From positions 1 through 53,743 of the forward strand of contig CACXAQ010000012.1 in the NCBI GenBank assembly GCA_902765595.1: a stretch of DNA of 53,743 nucleotides, given 5' to 3'. This document shows, piece after piece, positions 20,600 to 28,481 of this stretch (the first letter of the stretch is position 1; each line of letters begins with the position of its first letter). Source of the stretch: Oscillospiraceae bacterium (GTDB lineage Bacteria; Bacillota; Clostridia; Oscillospirales; Oscillospiraceae). Under the pieces are notes generated by a model. That model was given only the letters and a program-made list of their open reading frames with translations. It had not been told where the DNA came from and did not search any database. The translations under genes and the position numbers were made by a program.

Positions 20600-20776
20600 A
20601 TGAAAGCAACCGGAATCGTGCGGCGGATCGACGACCTGGGGCGTGTGGTGATCCCCAAGGAGATCCGCCGCACCATGCGCATCCGCGAGGGTGACCCGTC
20701 ACAGACGACATTGGAAAAATGGCAAAAATTCAGCTTTTCCATGTTGGATTTGGCCAAAAGGATGGGGATTGAGTAG
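20600..20776 (+). pseudogene. spoVT: spoVT 5' fragment (33 codons) joined to the recombinase tail
   Basis: The first 33 codons are the start of SpoVT, an AbrB-type forespore regulator: MKATGIVRRIDDLGRVVIPK, EIRRTMRIREGDP. At GGTGACCCG (codons 31-33) homology stops. The frame runs on for 25 codons (ending KRMGIE) to TAG 20774-20776. Those 25 codons would be the recombinase C-terminus in the circular element. The AbrB fold is cut between its two halves, so this 58-residue product should not be a working DNA-binding domain. A good ribosome binding site is present, so it may still be translated. Confidence 0.93.
20690..20714. other. attL: core repeat plus one attP arm
   Basis: Core GGTGACCCG (20690-20698). 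The element-side arm is CCGTCACAGACGACATTGG (20696-20714). Its complement, CCAATGTCGTCTGTGACGG, matches the arm at the other end (47784-47802) at 17 of 19 positions. Confidence 0.88.
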
Positions 20777-20828
20777 TACATATTGACGGAGAATGACTGT
20801 TCTACCATGCGCATCCAAGAGGGGTCAA
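20746..20828. repeat. Diverged 83-bp direct repeat, copy A
   Basis: Aligns without gaps to 23008-23090 at roughly two thirds identity, with best conservation in TTCTACC and CATCC...GAG.GGTCAA. It also contains ACCATGCGCATCC (20804-20816), identical to spoVT bases 20672-20684 just before the attachment core and in the same reading frame. It may be a decayed attachment-site relic or an old coding fragment. Confidence 0.6.
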
Positions 20829-20943
20829 AAAAGTTGCACAAAGGACCTAAAGCCTTGAAATGACTGATTTTTTGCCGTCATAACCTTTTTCAATGATTTC
20901 AGCAGCGGTAAATCAGACCCCGAAAAAAGTGCAGGATTACCAG

Positions 20944-20988
20944 AAAAATCCCCTGGGATCGGCTAAAACAGCCTTCCCTAGGGGATTG
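20944..20988 (-). terminator. Terminator after the DUF4325-type regulator
   Basis: On the minus strand AATCCCCTAGGGA pairs with TCCCAGGGGATT and is followed by TTTTTC. The rest of 20777-21019 shows no gene. Confidence 0.8.
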
Positions 20989-21019
20989 ATCTTTGTTGAC
21001 CCCCCGATAAAGGATCTCG

Positions 21020-22027
21020 CTATGATTGCATCACGTGGCGAATCATCTTTTCCACGTCCTCCGTCATCCCGATCGGCAGGAGACGGATATCCGGATGCTC
21101 GTTTTGGAACACGACAAACAGCTGATGGGCAAAGCCCTGCCCGATCCAGTCCAGCCCGGTGAAATCAAGCGTTACTTCTCTAAATCGGTCCAGACGGCTG
21201 CAAAGCCTCTTCGCCTGAGAGCGGGATACAGGACTCGACTCGAAGTATTGCTGAAGCGGGATCTGTGTTTTCGTGAACCCGCTGTCAGGATCGGCATATA
21301 GGTCAAACACGTCTTTTGCTTCTTTATTTGAAAAATTGGAGAGAGTCATTCGCACAATGGTTCCCTTGGCCGGGAGCTCATTGATGAGCTTGTCATTTTC
21401 AAAGCGGCTGTGCGTAAAGATCAGACCGGAGGAGAAGATCACGAATTCATCCGCAAGGCGGGAGGAAAAGAAGATGCCTTCGCCTGAATGATGGGCAGAG
21501 TCCGTGGTGATTTTTCCCTTGAAAAGCTCTCCAACCGCCTCTTCAAGTTCTGACAGGCCGAGATAGGCTCGAATCTTTTCAAAGATCCCGATCCCATCGT
21601 CTGCAATCTGGACACAGGTATTCAGATAATCCTGCGTTACCGTTATATCCAGATGCTCCGCCTGCGAGTGGTCGATCACATTGTTGATGATTTCTCCGCA
21701 CAGATAGTCCCAGATCCCGCGCACATTTGCAGGATAGCCCGCAAGGAGAGGACGCACAAATTGTCCGTAGATCGTGTCCTCGGAAGAAAAGATGGGATTG
21801 TTTCTTCCGAGACGTGTGTGCGCTGTCCTTGTTGTAAGAACATACTGATCCCGTTTTTGTTTTTGAATGATGCCGTCGTGTTCAAGCTGATCCAGATAAC
21901 GGTATACCGTCGCTGGTGTCACATCAAAGGTCTCGGCTGTTTTACGAACAACGGACGTTTGCTTTTGTGAGATCTTTTCCAGCAGATAGAGCCTGAGCTG
22001 CTCTGCTTTATTTGCACTTAAGCTCAT
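21020..22027 (-). CDS. HTH / GHKL-ATPase / DUF4325 (STAS-like) regulator
   Basis: A 335-residue three-part protein. Residues about 1-70 form a helix-turn-helix (SVVRKTAETFDVTPATVYRYLDQLEHDGII). The middle has a histidine-kinase-like ATPase signature: an N box (CGEIINNVIDHSQAEHLDI) and DDGIGIFEKI. The end has a STAS-like DUF4325 pattern with VTLDFTGLDWIGQGFAHQLFVVF (about residues 290-312). Start ATG 22027 has GAAGGAGATGATC. The upstream AAGTATA array suggests autoregulation. Such proteins probably combine nucleotide binding with DNA binding; the exact signal is unknown. It is the first gene inside the left end of the island. Confidence 0.82.
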   Translation of the reverse strand: MSLSANKAEQLRLYLLEKISQKQTSVVRKTAETFDVTPATVYRYLDQLEHDGIIQKQKRDQYVLTTRTAHTRLGRNNPIFSSEDTIYGQFVRPLLAGYPANVRGIWDYLCGEIINNVIDHSQAEHLDITVTQDYLNTCVQIADDGIGIFEKIRAYLGLSELEEAVGELFKGKITTDSAHHSGEGIFFSSRLADEFVIFSSGLIFTHSRFENDKLINELPAKGTIVRMTLSNFSNKEAKDVFDLYADPDSGFTKTQIPLQQYFESSPVSRSQAKRLCSRLDRFREVTLDFTGLDWIGQGFAHQLFVVFQNEHPDIRLLPIGMTEDVEKMIRHVMQS

Positions 22028-22048
22028 CAGATCATCTCCTTCAGCAAA

Positions 22049-22137
22049 AAGTATAGTTGAAACTCTACTTGATGTCAATAGATATTATACTTAACAGATC
22101 AAGAAAATATACTTTTGGCCGCACAAGTATATTTTCT
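22049..22137. promoter_or_regulatory. AAGTATA operator array
   Basis: Four AAGTATA half-sites: 22049-22055 (+), 22086-22092 (-), 22108-22114 (-), 22125-22131 (+). The last two lie in a perfect 13-bp inverted repeat, AGAAAATATACTT and AAGTATATTTTCT, with a 10-bp spacer. They sit directly upstream of the HTH/DUF4325 gene. Confidence 0.75.
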
Positions 22138-22209
22138 CAAATCGGTGAGGGCTGGTCATCTCGCTGTCATCGCTTACTCTTGCGGCAAAGAAAACCTTTG
22201 CGGTGTTTC

Positions 22210-22245
22210 AAAAAGGAGTGCCAATTCTAACGAATGGCACTCCTT
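22210..22245 (-). terminator. Terminator after the 22253-22950 gene
   Basis: On the minus strand GGAGTGCCATTCG pairs imperfectly with ATTGGCACTCC and is followed by TTTTTG. Its position just after the second-frame stop supports that frame as the true 3' end of the gene. Confidence 0.78.
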
Positions 22246-22252
22246 CCACGGT

Positions 22253-22950
22253 CTATTCCCATTCCCTCCATCCAGAGACGTTCAGCCATTCGGAGACAGG
22301 GGTTTTGCTTTCTCCGATGCATTGGTCGAAAGAGATATTTCTGTGCGGATTATAAAGGGTGTTTTGCTCACGCTTTTGTTTCTGCGTCAGGCTCTTTATG
22401 CTGTTAAATGCTTTCACTCTGGAAAAACGCCCAGTCTCATCCAATGCTTCATAGCAACACAGGATCATATCATGTAAGCCATCTTCGTCTGTCGTTTCAG
22501 ACAGCAGAGAGAAAACAAAAGCCCGAATCGTAGGCGGTAAGGATTCTATTTCCGCTGCAAACCTGTTTGGCTTTTTTGCTGGGTTGTAGGAGGGTTTTCG
22601 CTATGATCCCCTTGCCAGAAACCTAATTCTTTATTGTAACTGACTTCATATCTTGCAGGTAATGCAATTTTGTGGTCTTTGAGATGTTCTAACGCGGAGG
22701 GAAGTCGCTTGGATCCATTCTTGGGAAATCTGACCGCGTTCTCAGAAACGGACTCAATGATACAAAGATGTTTTGCATCCTCAGTAAACCTTATTTGAAC
22801 AGGTTTCCCGCTCAGCTCCGCTGCAAGTTTCCCGTTCATAATCAGTCTGCCATCTGTGTAAATGTTCACACGCAGGCTACTGATATATGAGTCGGGAGGA
22901 TCTACGATAAAAGTGAACTGCTCCAATGGTAGAAATTTGTTTGTTGCCAT
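22253..22950 (-). pseudogene. Hypothetical protein gene with a -1 frameshift at an A6 run
   Basis: Frame 1 runs from ATG 22950 (AAGGAGG site 8 bp before) to TAG at 22546, 134 residues (MATNKFLPLEQFTFIVDPPD start). Its last residues after QGDHSENPP look non-native. The -1 frame continues with protein-like sequence (KPNRFAAEIESLPPTIRAF, then CCYEALDETGRFSRVKAF) to TAG 22253, immediately before a terminator. The two frames overlap at A6 (minus strand, 22577-22572); one extra A would join them. Thus the gene is either broken by a one-base loss, read by slippage, or affected by a sequencing error. Family unknown. Confidence 0.7.
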
Positions 22951-23007
22951 TTTGGTGGCCTCCTTATATTTGATCTGCACATAGTGCAAAGCCAGTATAC
23001 AAGGCAA

Positions 23008-23090
23008 CCATTTGGCAAGCAAATATTTGCTGGAACAGTTCATGTCAACGGGGAACGGGTATTCTACCGTGGACATCCGAGAGCGGTCAA
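23008..23090. repeat. Diverged 83-bp direct repeat, copy B
   Basis: Partner of 20746-20828, 2262 bp downstream. It lies just upstream of the frameshifted gene at 22253-22950. All three forward frames are open here, so the coding frame, if any, is unclear. Confidence 0.55.
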
Positions 23091-23187
23091 TTCCTTATTT
23101 GATTGTTTTTACTATATCAGGCTAAAGACATATTCTTTACCCCGTGGAAAAATGTTATAGCGCCATGACTGTAGGCAAAGCCTGCAG

Positions 23188-23400
23188 TCATGGCGCTATA
23201 ATTGGCTGAAACTCTCCCAGCGGAATATCCCACGTCTCGCGCGTGTCTTCCGGCTCCTCGTAAAAGTCTTCGAAGTATTTCCGCCAGCGTGCATTTTCGC
23301 CTTCCTCTGACCCTCTGCGCAGGCCCACGATCAGCCCGCCGAGGCCGCATACCAGCGCAGCCGCGCCCAGCAGATAAAGCCCACTCCGATAAGCTTTCAT
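23188..23400 (-). CDS. Small single-pass membrane protein
   Basis: A 70-residue protein with one transmembrane helix near the N-terminus (about residues 5-28, SGLYLLGAAALVCGLGGLIVGLRRG) and an acidic C-terminal half (EEGENARWRKYFEDFYEEPED). The start at 23400 is preceded by a G-rich site. First of three small minus-strand genes counting from the 3' side; function unknown. Confidence 0.65.
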   Translation of the reverse strand: MKAYRSGLYLLGAAALVCGLGGLIVGLRRGSEEGENARWRKYFEDFYEEPEDTRETWDIPLGEFQPIIAP

Positions 23401-23419
23401 CGTTTCCCCCCTTTTTTCT

Positions 23420-23641
23420 TTATCTTTTCGCTTCTGTGCCGGTGAACAGCGGGCAATCGGCCTTGCAACCGGGCCAGTCGCCGCTGCACCCGTTCCAGCA
23501 CAGGCTGTGCGGGTTGTCCTCGTTCCCCCAGCATTCTGCAGAATGAACGTATTCGTCTCCCTGCTCATTCCGGTAACAGATCAGGAGTGCACCCCCGCCG
23601 TCCATGTCCGCGTCCACGGGCGTCCATATATGCTTTTCCAT
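23420..23641 (-). CDS. Small cysteine-rich hypothetical protein
   Basis: A 73-residue protein with five cysteines in its C-terminal half (AECWGNEDNPHSLCWNGCSG, then WPGCKADCP). The pattern could bind a metal or form disulfides. It ends 19 bp before the small membrane-protein gene and starts 10 bp after the next one, consistent with a three-gene unit. Its own ribosome binding site is weak. Function unknown. Confidence 0.6.
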   Translation of the reverse strand: MEKHIWTPVDADMDGGGALLICYRNEQGDEYVHSAECWGNEDNPHSLCWNGCSGDWPGCKADCPLFTGTEAKR

Positions 23642-23651
23642 AGCAAACGTC

Positions 23652-23816
23652 TCAAAACTCGTCGAAGTCCCAACCGGGATCCCGTTTTCGGCGAGAGCGA
23701 CGGAGCCTCTGTTCGAGCTGCAGCAGCAGCGCGCTAAGCAGCTTCAGCCACTCCGCCGCGGCCAGCGCAAGGATGCCGATCCCCAGCGAGCGGAGCCCAT
23801 TCTTATCAATCTGCAT
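23652..23816 (-). CDS. Small hydrophobic protein
   Basis: A 54-residue protein starting MQIDKNGLRSLGIG with one hydrophobic helix (about residues 10-33) followed by a basic stretch (RLRRSRRKRD). The ATG 23816 has GGAGGG at good spacing, which is why the upstream ATG was not used. First gene of the small three-gene unit. Function unknown. Confidence 0.6.
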   Translation of the reverse strand: MQIDKNGLRSLGIGILALAAAEWLKLLSALLLQLEQRLRRSRRKRDPGWDFDEF

Positions 23817-23880
23817 GATGGATCCCTCCCTCTGCGTCATTGTGGGAAGCCGCGTGAACGGCTTCCCACATTTCTTCTTG

Positions 23881-24579
23881 TCACCCCAGAGCGCCGAACA
23901 GCTTCTGGTTTACCCGGTTGGTGACCTCCAGGTAATAGGCCCACTCGGCGGTGGTATACTCGCTCTCGTCCAGGGCGTCCAGTTTTTTCCCAAACTCTGC
24001 GTAGCGTGCCATGAGCTGAGAATAGTCGTACAGCATCAGCGCCGCGCTGGCAGGATCCGCCTTGCTGTATTTTTCCATAAAGGCAACGTACTCGTCCATG
24101 AAATCCTCGTAGGAGTCCATGAACTCCTTAAACTCCGGGCGGATATCGGACTGAGCCAGAGGTGCCTCCGTGGGTTCCGGCGCTGAACTTGTTTCGGATT
24201 CTTCCTCCTCCGGGGCTTCAGTCGCTTCCGGCTTCTCGGTCGGCTTGGCGGTGGGCTTGGGCGTGGATCTGGGCGTCGTGGTCACTACGGGCTCGGAGCG
24301 CCCGGAGCTGCTTGTCCAGTCCGATCGTCCGCCCACTCGGTTCCACAGATTTATCGCGATCACCACAACCAGAACCCAGAACCACCAGCGCTTGTAGATC
24401 GGCCTCCGCTTGCACTTGGGCTTCTGTGTCGGATACTCCACGGGAACGGCCTGCCGCACCGGGATCTCCGGCGCTGGGACAGCTGCCCGCGCCGGGGCGT
24501 TTCCCGTTGGCTCGCCGCATTCGGAGCAAAACTTCTTGCCCTCCGGCAGCTCCGCCCCACAATTCCTGCAATATGGCAT
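23881..24579 (-). CDS. Zinc-ribbon membrane protein
   Basis: A 232-residue protein with an N-terminal zinc ribbon (CRNCGAELPEGKKFCSECG, residues about 4-22), a basic linker, one transmembrane helix (about residues 65-82, WWFWVLVVVIAINLW), a long threonine/proline/glutamate-rich spacer, and a helical extracytoplasmic domain (from about residue 145). This layout is common in gut Clostridia for surface-exposed proteins of unknown role. It has its own AGGAGG site. A hairpin (GTGGGAAGCCG/CGGCTTCCCAC, 23842-23869) follows the stop. Confidence 0.75.
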   Translation of the reverse strand: MPYCRNCGAELPEGKKFCSECGEPTGNAPARAAVPAPEIPVRQAVPVEYPTQKPKCKRRPIYKRWWFWVLVVVIAINLWNRVGGRSDWTSSSGRSEPVVTTTPRSTPKPTAKPTEKPEATEAPEEEESETSSAPEPTEAPLAQSDIRPEFKEFMDSYEDFMDEYVAFMEKYSKADPASAALMLYDYSQLMARYAEFGKKLDALDESEYTTAEWAYYLEVTNRVNQKLFGALG

Positions 24580-24634
24580 GATGCAAACCTCCTCGACGAT
24601 ATTTTTGCCTGCCGATTATAGCAGACAGAGAATC

Positions 24635-24735
24635 GTGCCGTTCCCACCGTTTTGGTGGGAACGGCACAGCTTCTCCCTTCTGAGCTTGTCCTTGCGAGCC
24701 AGCGACAGATGTCACTGGTGCGGCAATCCGTCCTC
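24635..24735. repeat. Perfect hairpin and a dispersed palindromic repeat
   Basis: A perfect 14-bp stem, GTGCCGTTCCCACC with GGTGGGAACGGCAC (24635-24667). Next to it is a TTGCGAGCCAGCGACAGATG-type repeat ending GCGGCAATCCG (about 24687-24730), related to the one at 12691 in the host block. The shared repeat shows the island has resided in, or came from, a similar genome. Confidence 0.6.
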
Positions 24736-24739
24736 GCCC

Positions 24740-25198
24740 TCACTCGTAGTCCCGCAGCATAGGCCGCTGCCCGTGCTGCTCCAGCAGCCGGTTGACCTCC
24801 TGCAGATCCCAGATCCCACTGCCCAAGGCAGCCAGCAGCACCGCGTCCCGAGGGAAGCGCCACCACAGCGGCGCCATGCCGTAGCGCAGCAGTGCCTCCT
24901 GTGTCTCATCCGGCTGGAACCGCGCCGCGAAGCAGAGCCGCAGGATCAGATCCCGCTGCCGGGTGCGCTTCTCCTCGGCGATCAGCTTGTAGCCGAAGTT
25001 TTCCGACAGATCTGCCGCCAGGAATACGTTTTGCTGCAGCAGGCCTTTCTCCCGGAGCTTCCGCCGCATGTACGCCGCAAAAGGCCGCGGCTCCGTAATC
25101 AACTCCAACCTATTCTGATCCAGAAACTCGCCCAGCGCCTCCACCCGCAGGCCGCCTGCTTCGTTCTCTTTTCCGCAAAGGATCGTTTCTTCGCTCAT
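24740..25198 (-). CDS. Hypothetical protein
   Basis: A 152-residue, mostly helical soluble protein starting MSEETILCGKENEAGG. ATG 25198 follows AAAGGGTGAACAAG. The stretch ENFGYKLIAEEKRTRQRDLILRLCFA (mid-protein) and the end NRLLEQHGQRPM suggest a compact helical fold like those of small regulators, but I see no proven helix-turn-helix. Single gene; function unknown. Confidence 0.65.
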   Translation of the reverse strand: MSEETILCGKENEAGGLRVEALGEFLDQNRLELITEPRPFAAYMRRKLREKGLLQQNVFLAADLSENFGYKLIAEEKRTRQRDLILRLCFAARFQPDETQEALLRYGMAPLWWRFPRDAVLLAALGSGIWDLQEVNRLLEQHGQRPMLRDYE

Positions 25199-25354
25199 CT
25201 TGTTCACCCTTTCATAGATGAACACCGGCCGGGATGGACCCGGCCGGTGTTCTATGATAAGGACTGAAATTTTTGCGAGGGGATATCGGAAAGAAGTCGC
25301 TTGACTCTTGGACGGATGCGGGCAGAAGGAGAGCCCGGCGGAGAAAGCTTGCGG

Positions 25355-26092
25355 CTACGCTCCTTCGTTCTCCACCTCCCTGGTTATGCGGAACAAGGTC
25401 GTGCATGCCTCCTCATAATCCCGGTAGCCCAGGATCAGCATCCGGTTTTCCAGCTCATGCATCACGTCTACGAATTCATCCAGGCGCTTTTGGGGGATCG
25501 AGCACATGATCAGCACATAGCGCGGCCAATCCTTGTGCGTAAAAGCATAGTTGACTTTCAGATCGTCAAACCCGCGCCGGGCAAGGAGGCGCATCCCCTC
25601 CTGCTCACAGCCGTCGATGAACGCGACGTCTTTCCAGAACAGGCTTTTCGGCAGATCCGTACGCTGGCCGGTGACATTGAAAAGCGCGTCCGGATAATAG
25701 TCCAGGGATTCCGGTTCCTCGCAGCGTTTTCCCGTTTGCTCCCGGGCTTCTTTTGCGGAAATGACGCCGTATTCCACCAGAGCTTTCAGGGCATAGTCTT
25801 GATAGTCCGGATAGCCCAGCTCCGGCATGTGCTCCGCCAGATCCTCCGTCGCCTGCCGAAAGGCGTCGCCCTCCCGGCTGCGAACCTTGTACATGCGCAG
25901 GAAGCAGTTCGTTCGATGATCCTTGACGCTGGCACACTCCCGCACCCCCGTCAGGCTGAGCCGGTCCAGTTCCCGCTGAAACTCCCCATTTCTGCCATCC
26001 ACCACGGTAAAGAAACGATTTCTCGGCTGCTTCTTCCCGCGAGCGTCGATGTGTTCCACCGCATTGCACGCGCTTGCAAACGTATTGTCCAT
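25355..26092 (-). CDS. Hypothetical protein
   Basis: A 245-residue soluble protein. ATG 26092 has GGAAAGGAG; the longer frame upstream lacks a site. Two short segments resemble each other (ELGYPDYQDYALKALVE near residue 100 and ILGYRDYEEACTTLF near residue 225), hinting at an internal duplication. The nearby sequence GAAATTTTTGCGAGGGG (25266-25282) is almost repeated on the other side (26159-26176), so the gene may have moved as a cassette. Family unknown. Confidence 0.65.
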   Translation of the reverse strand: MDNTFASACNAVEHIDARGKKQPRNRFFTVVDGRNGEFQRELDRLSLTGVRECASVKDHRTNCFLRMYKVRSREGDAFRQATEDLAEHMPELGYPDYQDYALKALVEYGVISAKEAREQTGKRCEEPESLDYYPDALFNVTGQRTDLPKSLFWKDVAFIDGCEQEGMRLLARRGFDDLKVNYAFTHKDWPRYVLIMCSIPQKRLDEFVDVMHELENRMLILGYRDYEEACTTLFRITREVENEGA

Positions 26093-26380
26093 ACAACTCT
26101 CCTTTCCCACCCGCTCCCGCGGGTGCGTCACATGGTTTCTCTCGGTCACAAGGAGGGCGGAAATATTTGCGAGGGGTTCCCGTATAGTGTGAGGTGCTCT
26201 TGTAAGTGTGAATATATAAATGAGTTCCCTTTCTAAAAATTCAAACAGATGATATAAGAAGAGTATCCTCTGCTATGGACAAGCCGTGCATAGCGTGGTA
26301 TTATTTGTTTGTCGAATTAATTACTATTTCGGCGAAAAGAGAAGAAAGTGATAAAAAAGTGATAATAGGAGGAGTGTAAC

Positions 26381-26464
26381 ATGAAAAAAGCCTTAAAAGT
26401 CATTCTCGGTATCATTCTTGTCGTTATCGGTATTCTCATTATTGTCAATGGAATGTTCTTTTAA
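26381..26464 (+). CDS. 27-residue hydrophobic peptide
   Basis: A very short open frame with a strong AGGAGGAGTG site at 26368-26377: MKKALKVILG, then a hydrophobic run rich in isoleucine/valine, ending NGMFF. It is a single membrane-spanning helix with a positive N-terminus. Such peptides can be type I toxin-like or small membrane regulators; no antisense RNA partner was identified. It begins the AT-rich part of the island. The region 26093-26380 otherwise shows no gene. Confidence 0.55.
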   Translation: MKKALKVILGIILVVIGILIIVNGMFF

Positions 26465-26693
26465 TCTTGCAACGCTAGGGTACATTTTTGGCTGATAATG
26501 CGCGAGAAAATAAAAAGGTATCGTCTAAAATAGGCGAAATACACGTTCAGAAAGTAATACGCTTATATTGTCGAGATTATTGCGTGGCATACATAAAAGA
26601 AGCTAAAAAGAATCGCATGGCATTCCCTATAGTTTACAGACGAAGAAAAACCACAGTTGGACAACCTTTGATAACTGATAGGATGGGGAGAAT

Positions 26694-27521
26694 ATGGGTG
26701 AATTCTTTAAGAAACTTATCTCTTTCTTCTTAGCATTGCTCATAATTGCGGGCATTTTTGTTGCTGGCTACTATTACGGCCCATCCATTGCTTCAAAGTT
26801 GTGGTTTCTTCGTAAGCCGCATACGGCAGAACAAATTCCTGATTCTAATCCGCACACTGCAGATGAAGTGGTAGAGGTAGAAGTGCTAGAGTCAATTGAC
26901 GCTTCTGGTGCTGGAGCGATTGAAATCAGTCAACAAAAGGTTCCGTACGTTGTTGAGGTGGACTTCACGCCGGTTCTGCTCGAAGAAGCTCACCTCGAGA
27001 AAAAGCTGGTCATTATGACTCAGAAAGCGACAGCTTCTGAAACGGCAAAAAAGGATGGGTTATTTAGTCTCGCCGTTTTTAAGCAAACAAAAGCTATAAT
27101 TTTTCACGGGGAAGGAACTTTCTATGTTGATTTGTCCTCTCTGTCAAGTAGTGATTTTGTGATTGACAATGACAAAAAAACGATAACCATATATATTCCT
27201 AAGCCTCAGTTGACAGTAAGACTTCTTCCCGAAGAAACAGAATTTTTTGACTCATCAAATGGAACATTACGATTCGGCGAATTTGAAATTTCCCCTGAAA
27301 TAATGACAACATTGCAAACTCAAGGGATCGAACGGATTAAAGAGATATTGGATTCGGACCAAAGCACATGGGAAACAGTTGAAAAATTTGCAAAATTATC
27401 CGTAAAGGAGATTTACGAACCTCTTGTTGCGGCACGAATTGAAGCTGCTCTTGAGAACGCAAATGATGAATATGCTGTTCCTCCGAGCTATACGATCATT
27501 GTGGAAATCAAAGGAAAATAG
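26694..27521 (+). CDS. DUF4230-like membrane-anchored protein
   Basis: A 275-residue protein with one N-terminal transmembrane helix (about residues 8-30) and an extracytoplasmic domain that fits DUF4230: VKQT-type core (SLAVFKQTKAIIFHGEGTFYVDLSSL), IDNDKKTITIYIPKPQL, then helical C-terminus with VAARIEAALENAN and PSYTIIVEIKG. Base composition is AT-rich compared with the host. It is followed by a very strong bidirectional terminator. Function of the family is unknown. Confidence 0.75.
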   Translation: MGEFFKKLISFFLALLIIAGIFVAGYYYGPSIASKLWFLRKPHTAEQIPDSNPHTADEVVEVEVLESIDASGAGAIEISQQKVPYVVEVDFTPVLLEEAHLEKKLVIMTQKATASETAKKDGLFSLAVFKQTKAIIFHGEGTFYVDLSSLSSSDFVIDNDKKTITIYIPKPQLTVRLLPEETEFFDSSNGTLRFGEFEISPEIMTTLQTQGIERIKEILDSDQSTWETVEKFAKLSVKEIYEPLVAARIEAALENANDEYAVPPSYTIIVEIKGK

Positions 27522-27541
27522 ACTTGCCTTATCTCTAGGGC

Positions 27542-27592
27542 AAAAAGAACACCAGCAGGGGGAAAAAGAAAAGCCCTGCTGGTGTTCTTTTT
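27542..27592. terminator. Strong bidirectional terminator
   Basis: AAAAAGAACACCAGCAGGG (27542-27560) pairs perfectly with CCCTGCTGGTGTTCTTTTT (27574-27592), a 19-bp stem with A and T runs on either side. It separates the convergent genes at 26694 (+) and 27611 (-). Confidence 0.93.
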
Positions 27593-27610
27593 GCTATATA
27601 ACAATTCGAA

Positions 27611-28468
27611 TTAATCCAAGAAGAATGCATCAACTTCTTCAAGAGAATTCAATACTTCCTCTTCCCTGACCCCTGCTGCGCGAGCAAGTGCTGCGGATTG
27701 AATCAGCCGCTCATGAAGACCGGGAGTAAACGCATCTTCGATCAGATGCCGGAATTGTTCTGACTGATTGTGGACTTCGTTACAATATTCTTCATATTGC
27801 TCCTGAAGTTGTTTGTCAAGCTCATGTTGATTCTCAAGATAGGCGCTCAGAATTGCCTGCTCTTTTTCGTAGAGCCGATATCTTCCGTATTCAAACGCCA
27901 ACTGCGAAACGGCCTGTGCCAGCTGCGAATACTCTTTGCCAATCAGCGAACTCAAAGAGGATGACAAAAGCTTAATCATGGCTTCTAACGACAACCATAA
28001 GCAATCATCAACATAATCGACCTCTGCTATTCTTCCCTTCTGCAGAAGCGCGGATTTGCTCCGTATTTCGGAAGAGATACTCTTTATGGAAGCAAGAGAT
28101 CCCTTTGAAACGATCTTGGATATTCCTTTCGCTGACAGGTCTATGTAATCAGCGTATAGACTGAAAATAAACTCACTGTAGCACTGGCCTTCTTCGAGAA
28201 CAGCATATTTTGAGACATTGCTTGCAATGTCTGTCCAGTCTTCCGCCTTTATTTCCTTGGCTTTTTTCCCCGCTGCCAATGTATCCACAAGGAATATTTG
28301 AAAGACAGTTCCCATTTTCAGGAGATTCAACTTCGCGCTGTCTTCGCTGGCTGCGAGTGCGCATAGGTTTTTCTGCACTGTTGCGATTGTTTTCATTGCT
28401 TGTTGTATCTTCTCTCCCGCGGAAGATGTGAGCAATTCTTCGATCGCGATTTCCTTTATGATATCCAT
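27611..28468 (-). CDS. Helical hypothetical protein, partner of the 28482 gene
   Basis: A 285-residue helical protein starting MDIIKEIAIEELLTSS. ATG 28468 has AGGGGAACTGC. No membrane helix is obvious; the second half is rich in coiled-coil-like sequence (KEQAILSAYLENQHELDKQL). It begins 13 bp after the stop of the 334-residue membrane-inserting protein, so the two form a pair. I infer a partner or regulator of that protein. Family unknown. Confidence 0.7.
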   Translation of the reverse strand: MDIIKEIAIEELLTSSAGEKIQQAMKTIATVQKNLCALAASEDSAKLNLLKMGTVFQIFLVDTLAAGKKAKEIKAEDWTDIASNVSKYAVLEEGQCYSEFIFSLYADYIDLSAKGISKIVSKGSLASIKSISSEIRSKSALLQKGRIAEVDYVDDCLWLSLEAMIKLLSSSLSSLIGKEYSQLAQAVSQLAFEYGRYRLYEKEQAILSAYLENQHELDKQLQEQYEEYCNEVHNQSEQFRHLIEDAFTPGLHERLIQSAALARAAGVREEEVLNSLEEVDAFFLD

Positions 28469-28481
28469 AGCAGTTCCCCTG

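Noticed and set aside
26488-26733. 81-codon plus-strand frame
   Set aside because: No ribosome binding site and it overlaps the start of the DUF4230-like gene; kept out as likely spurious.
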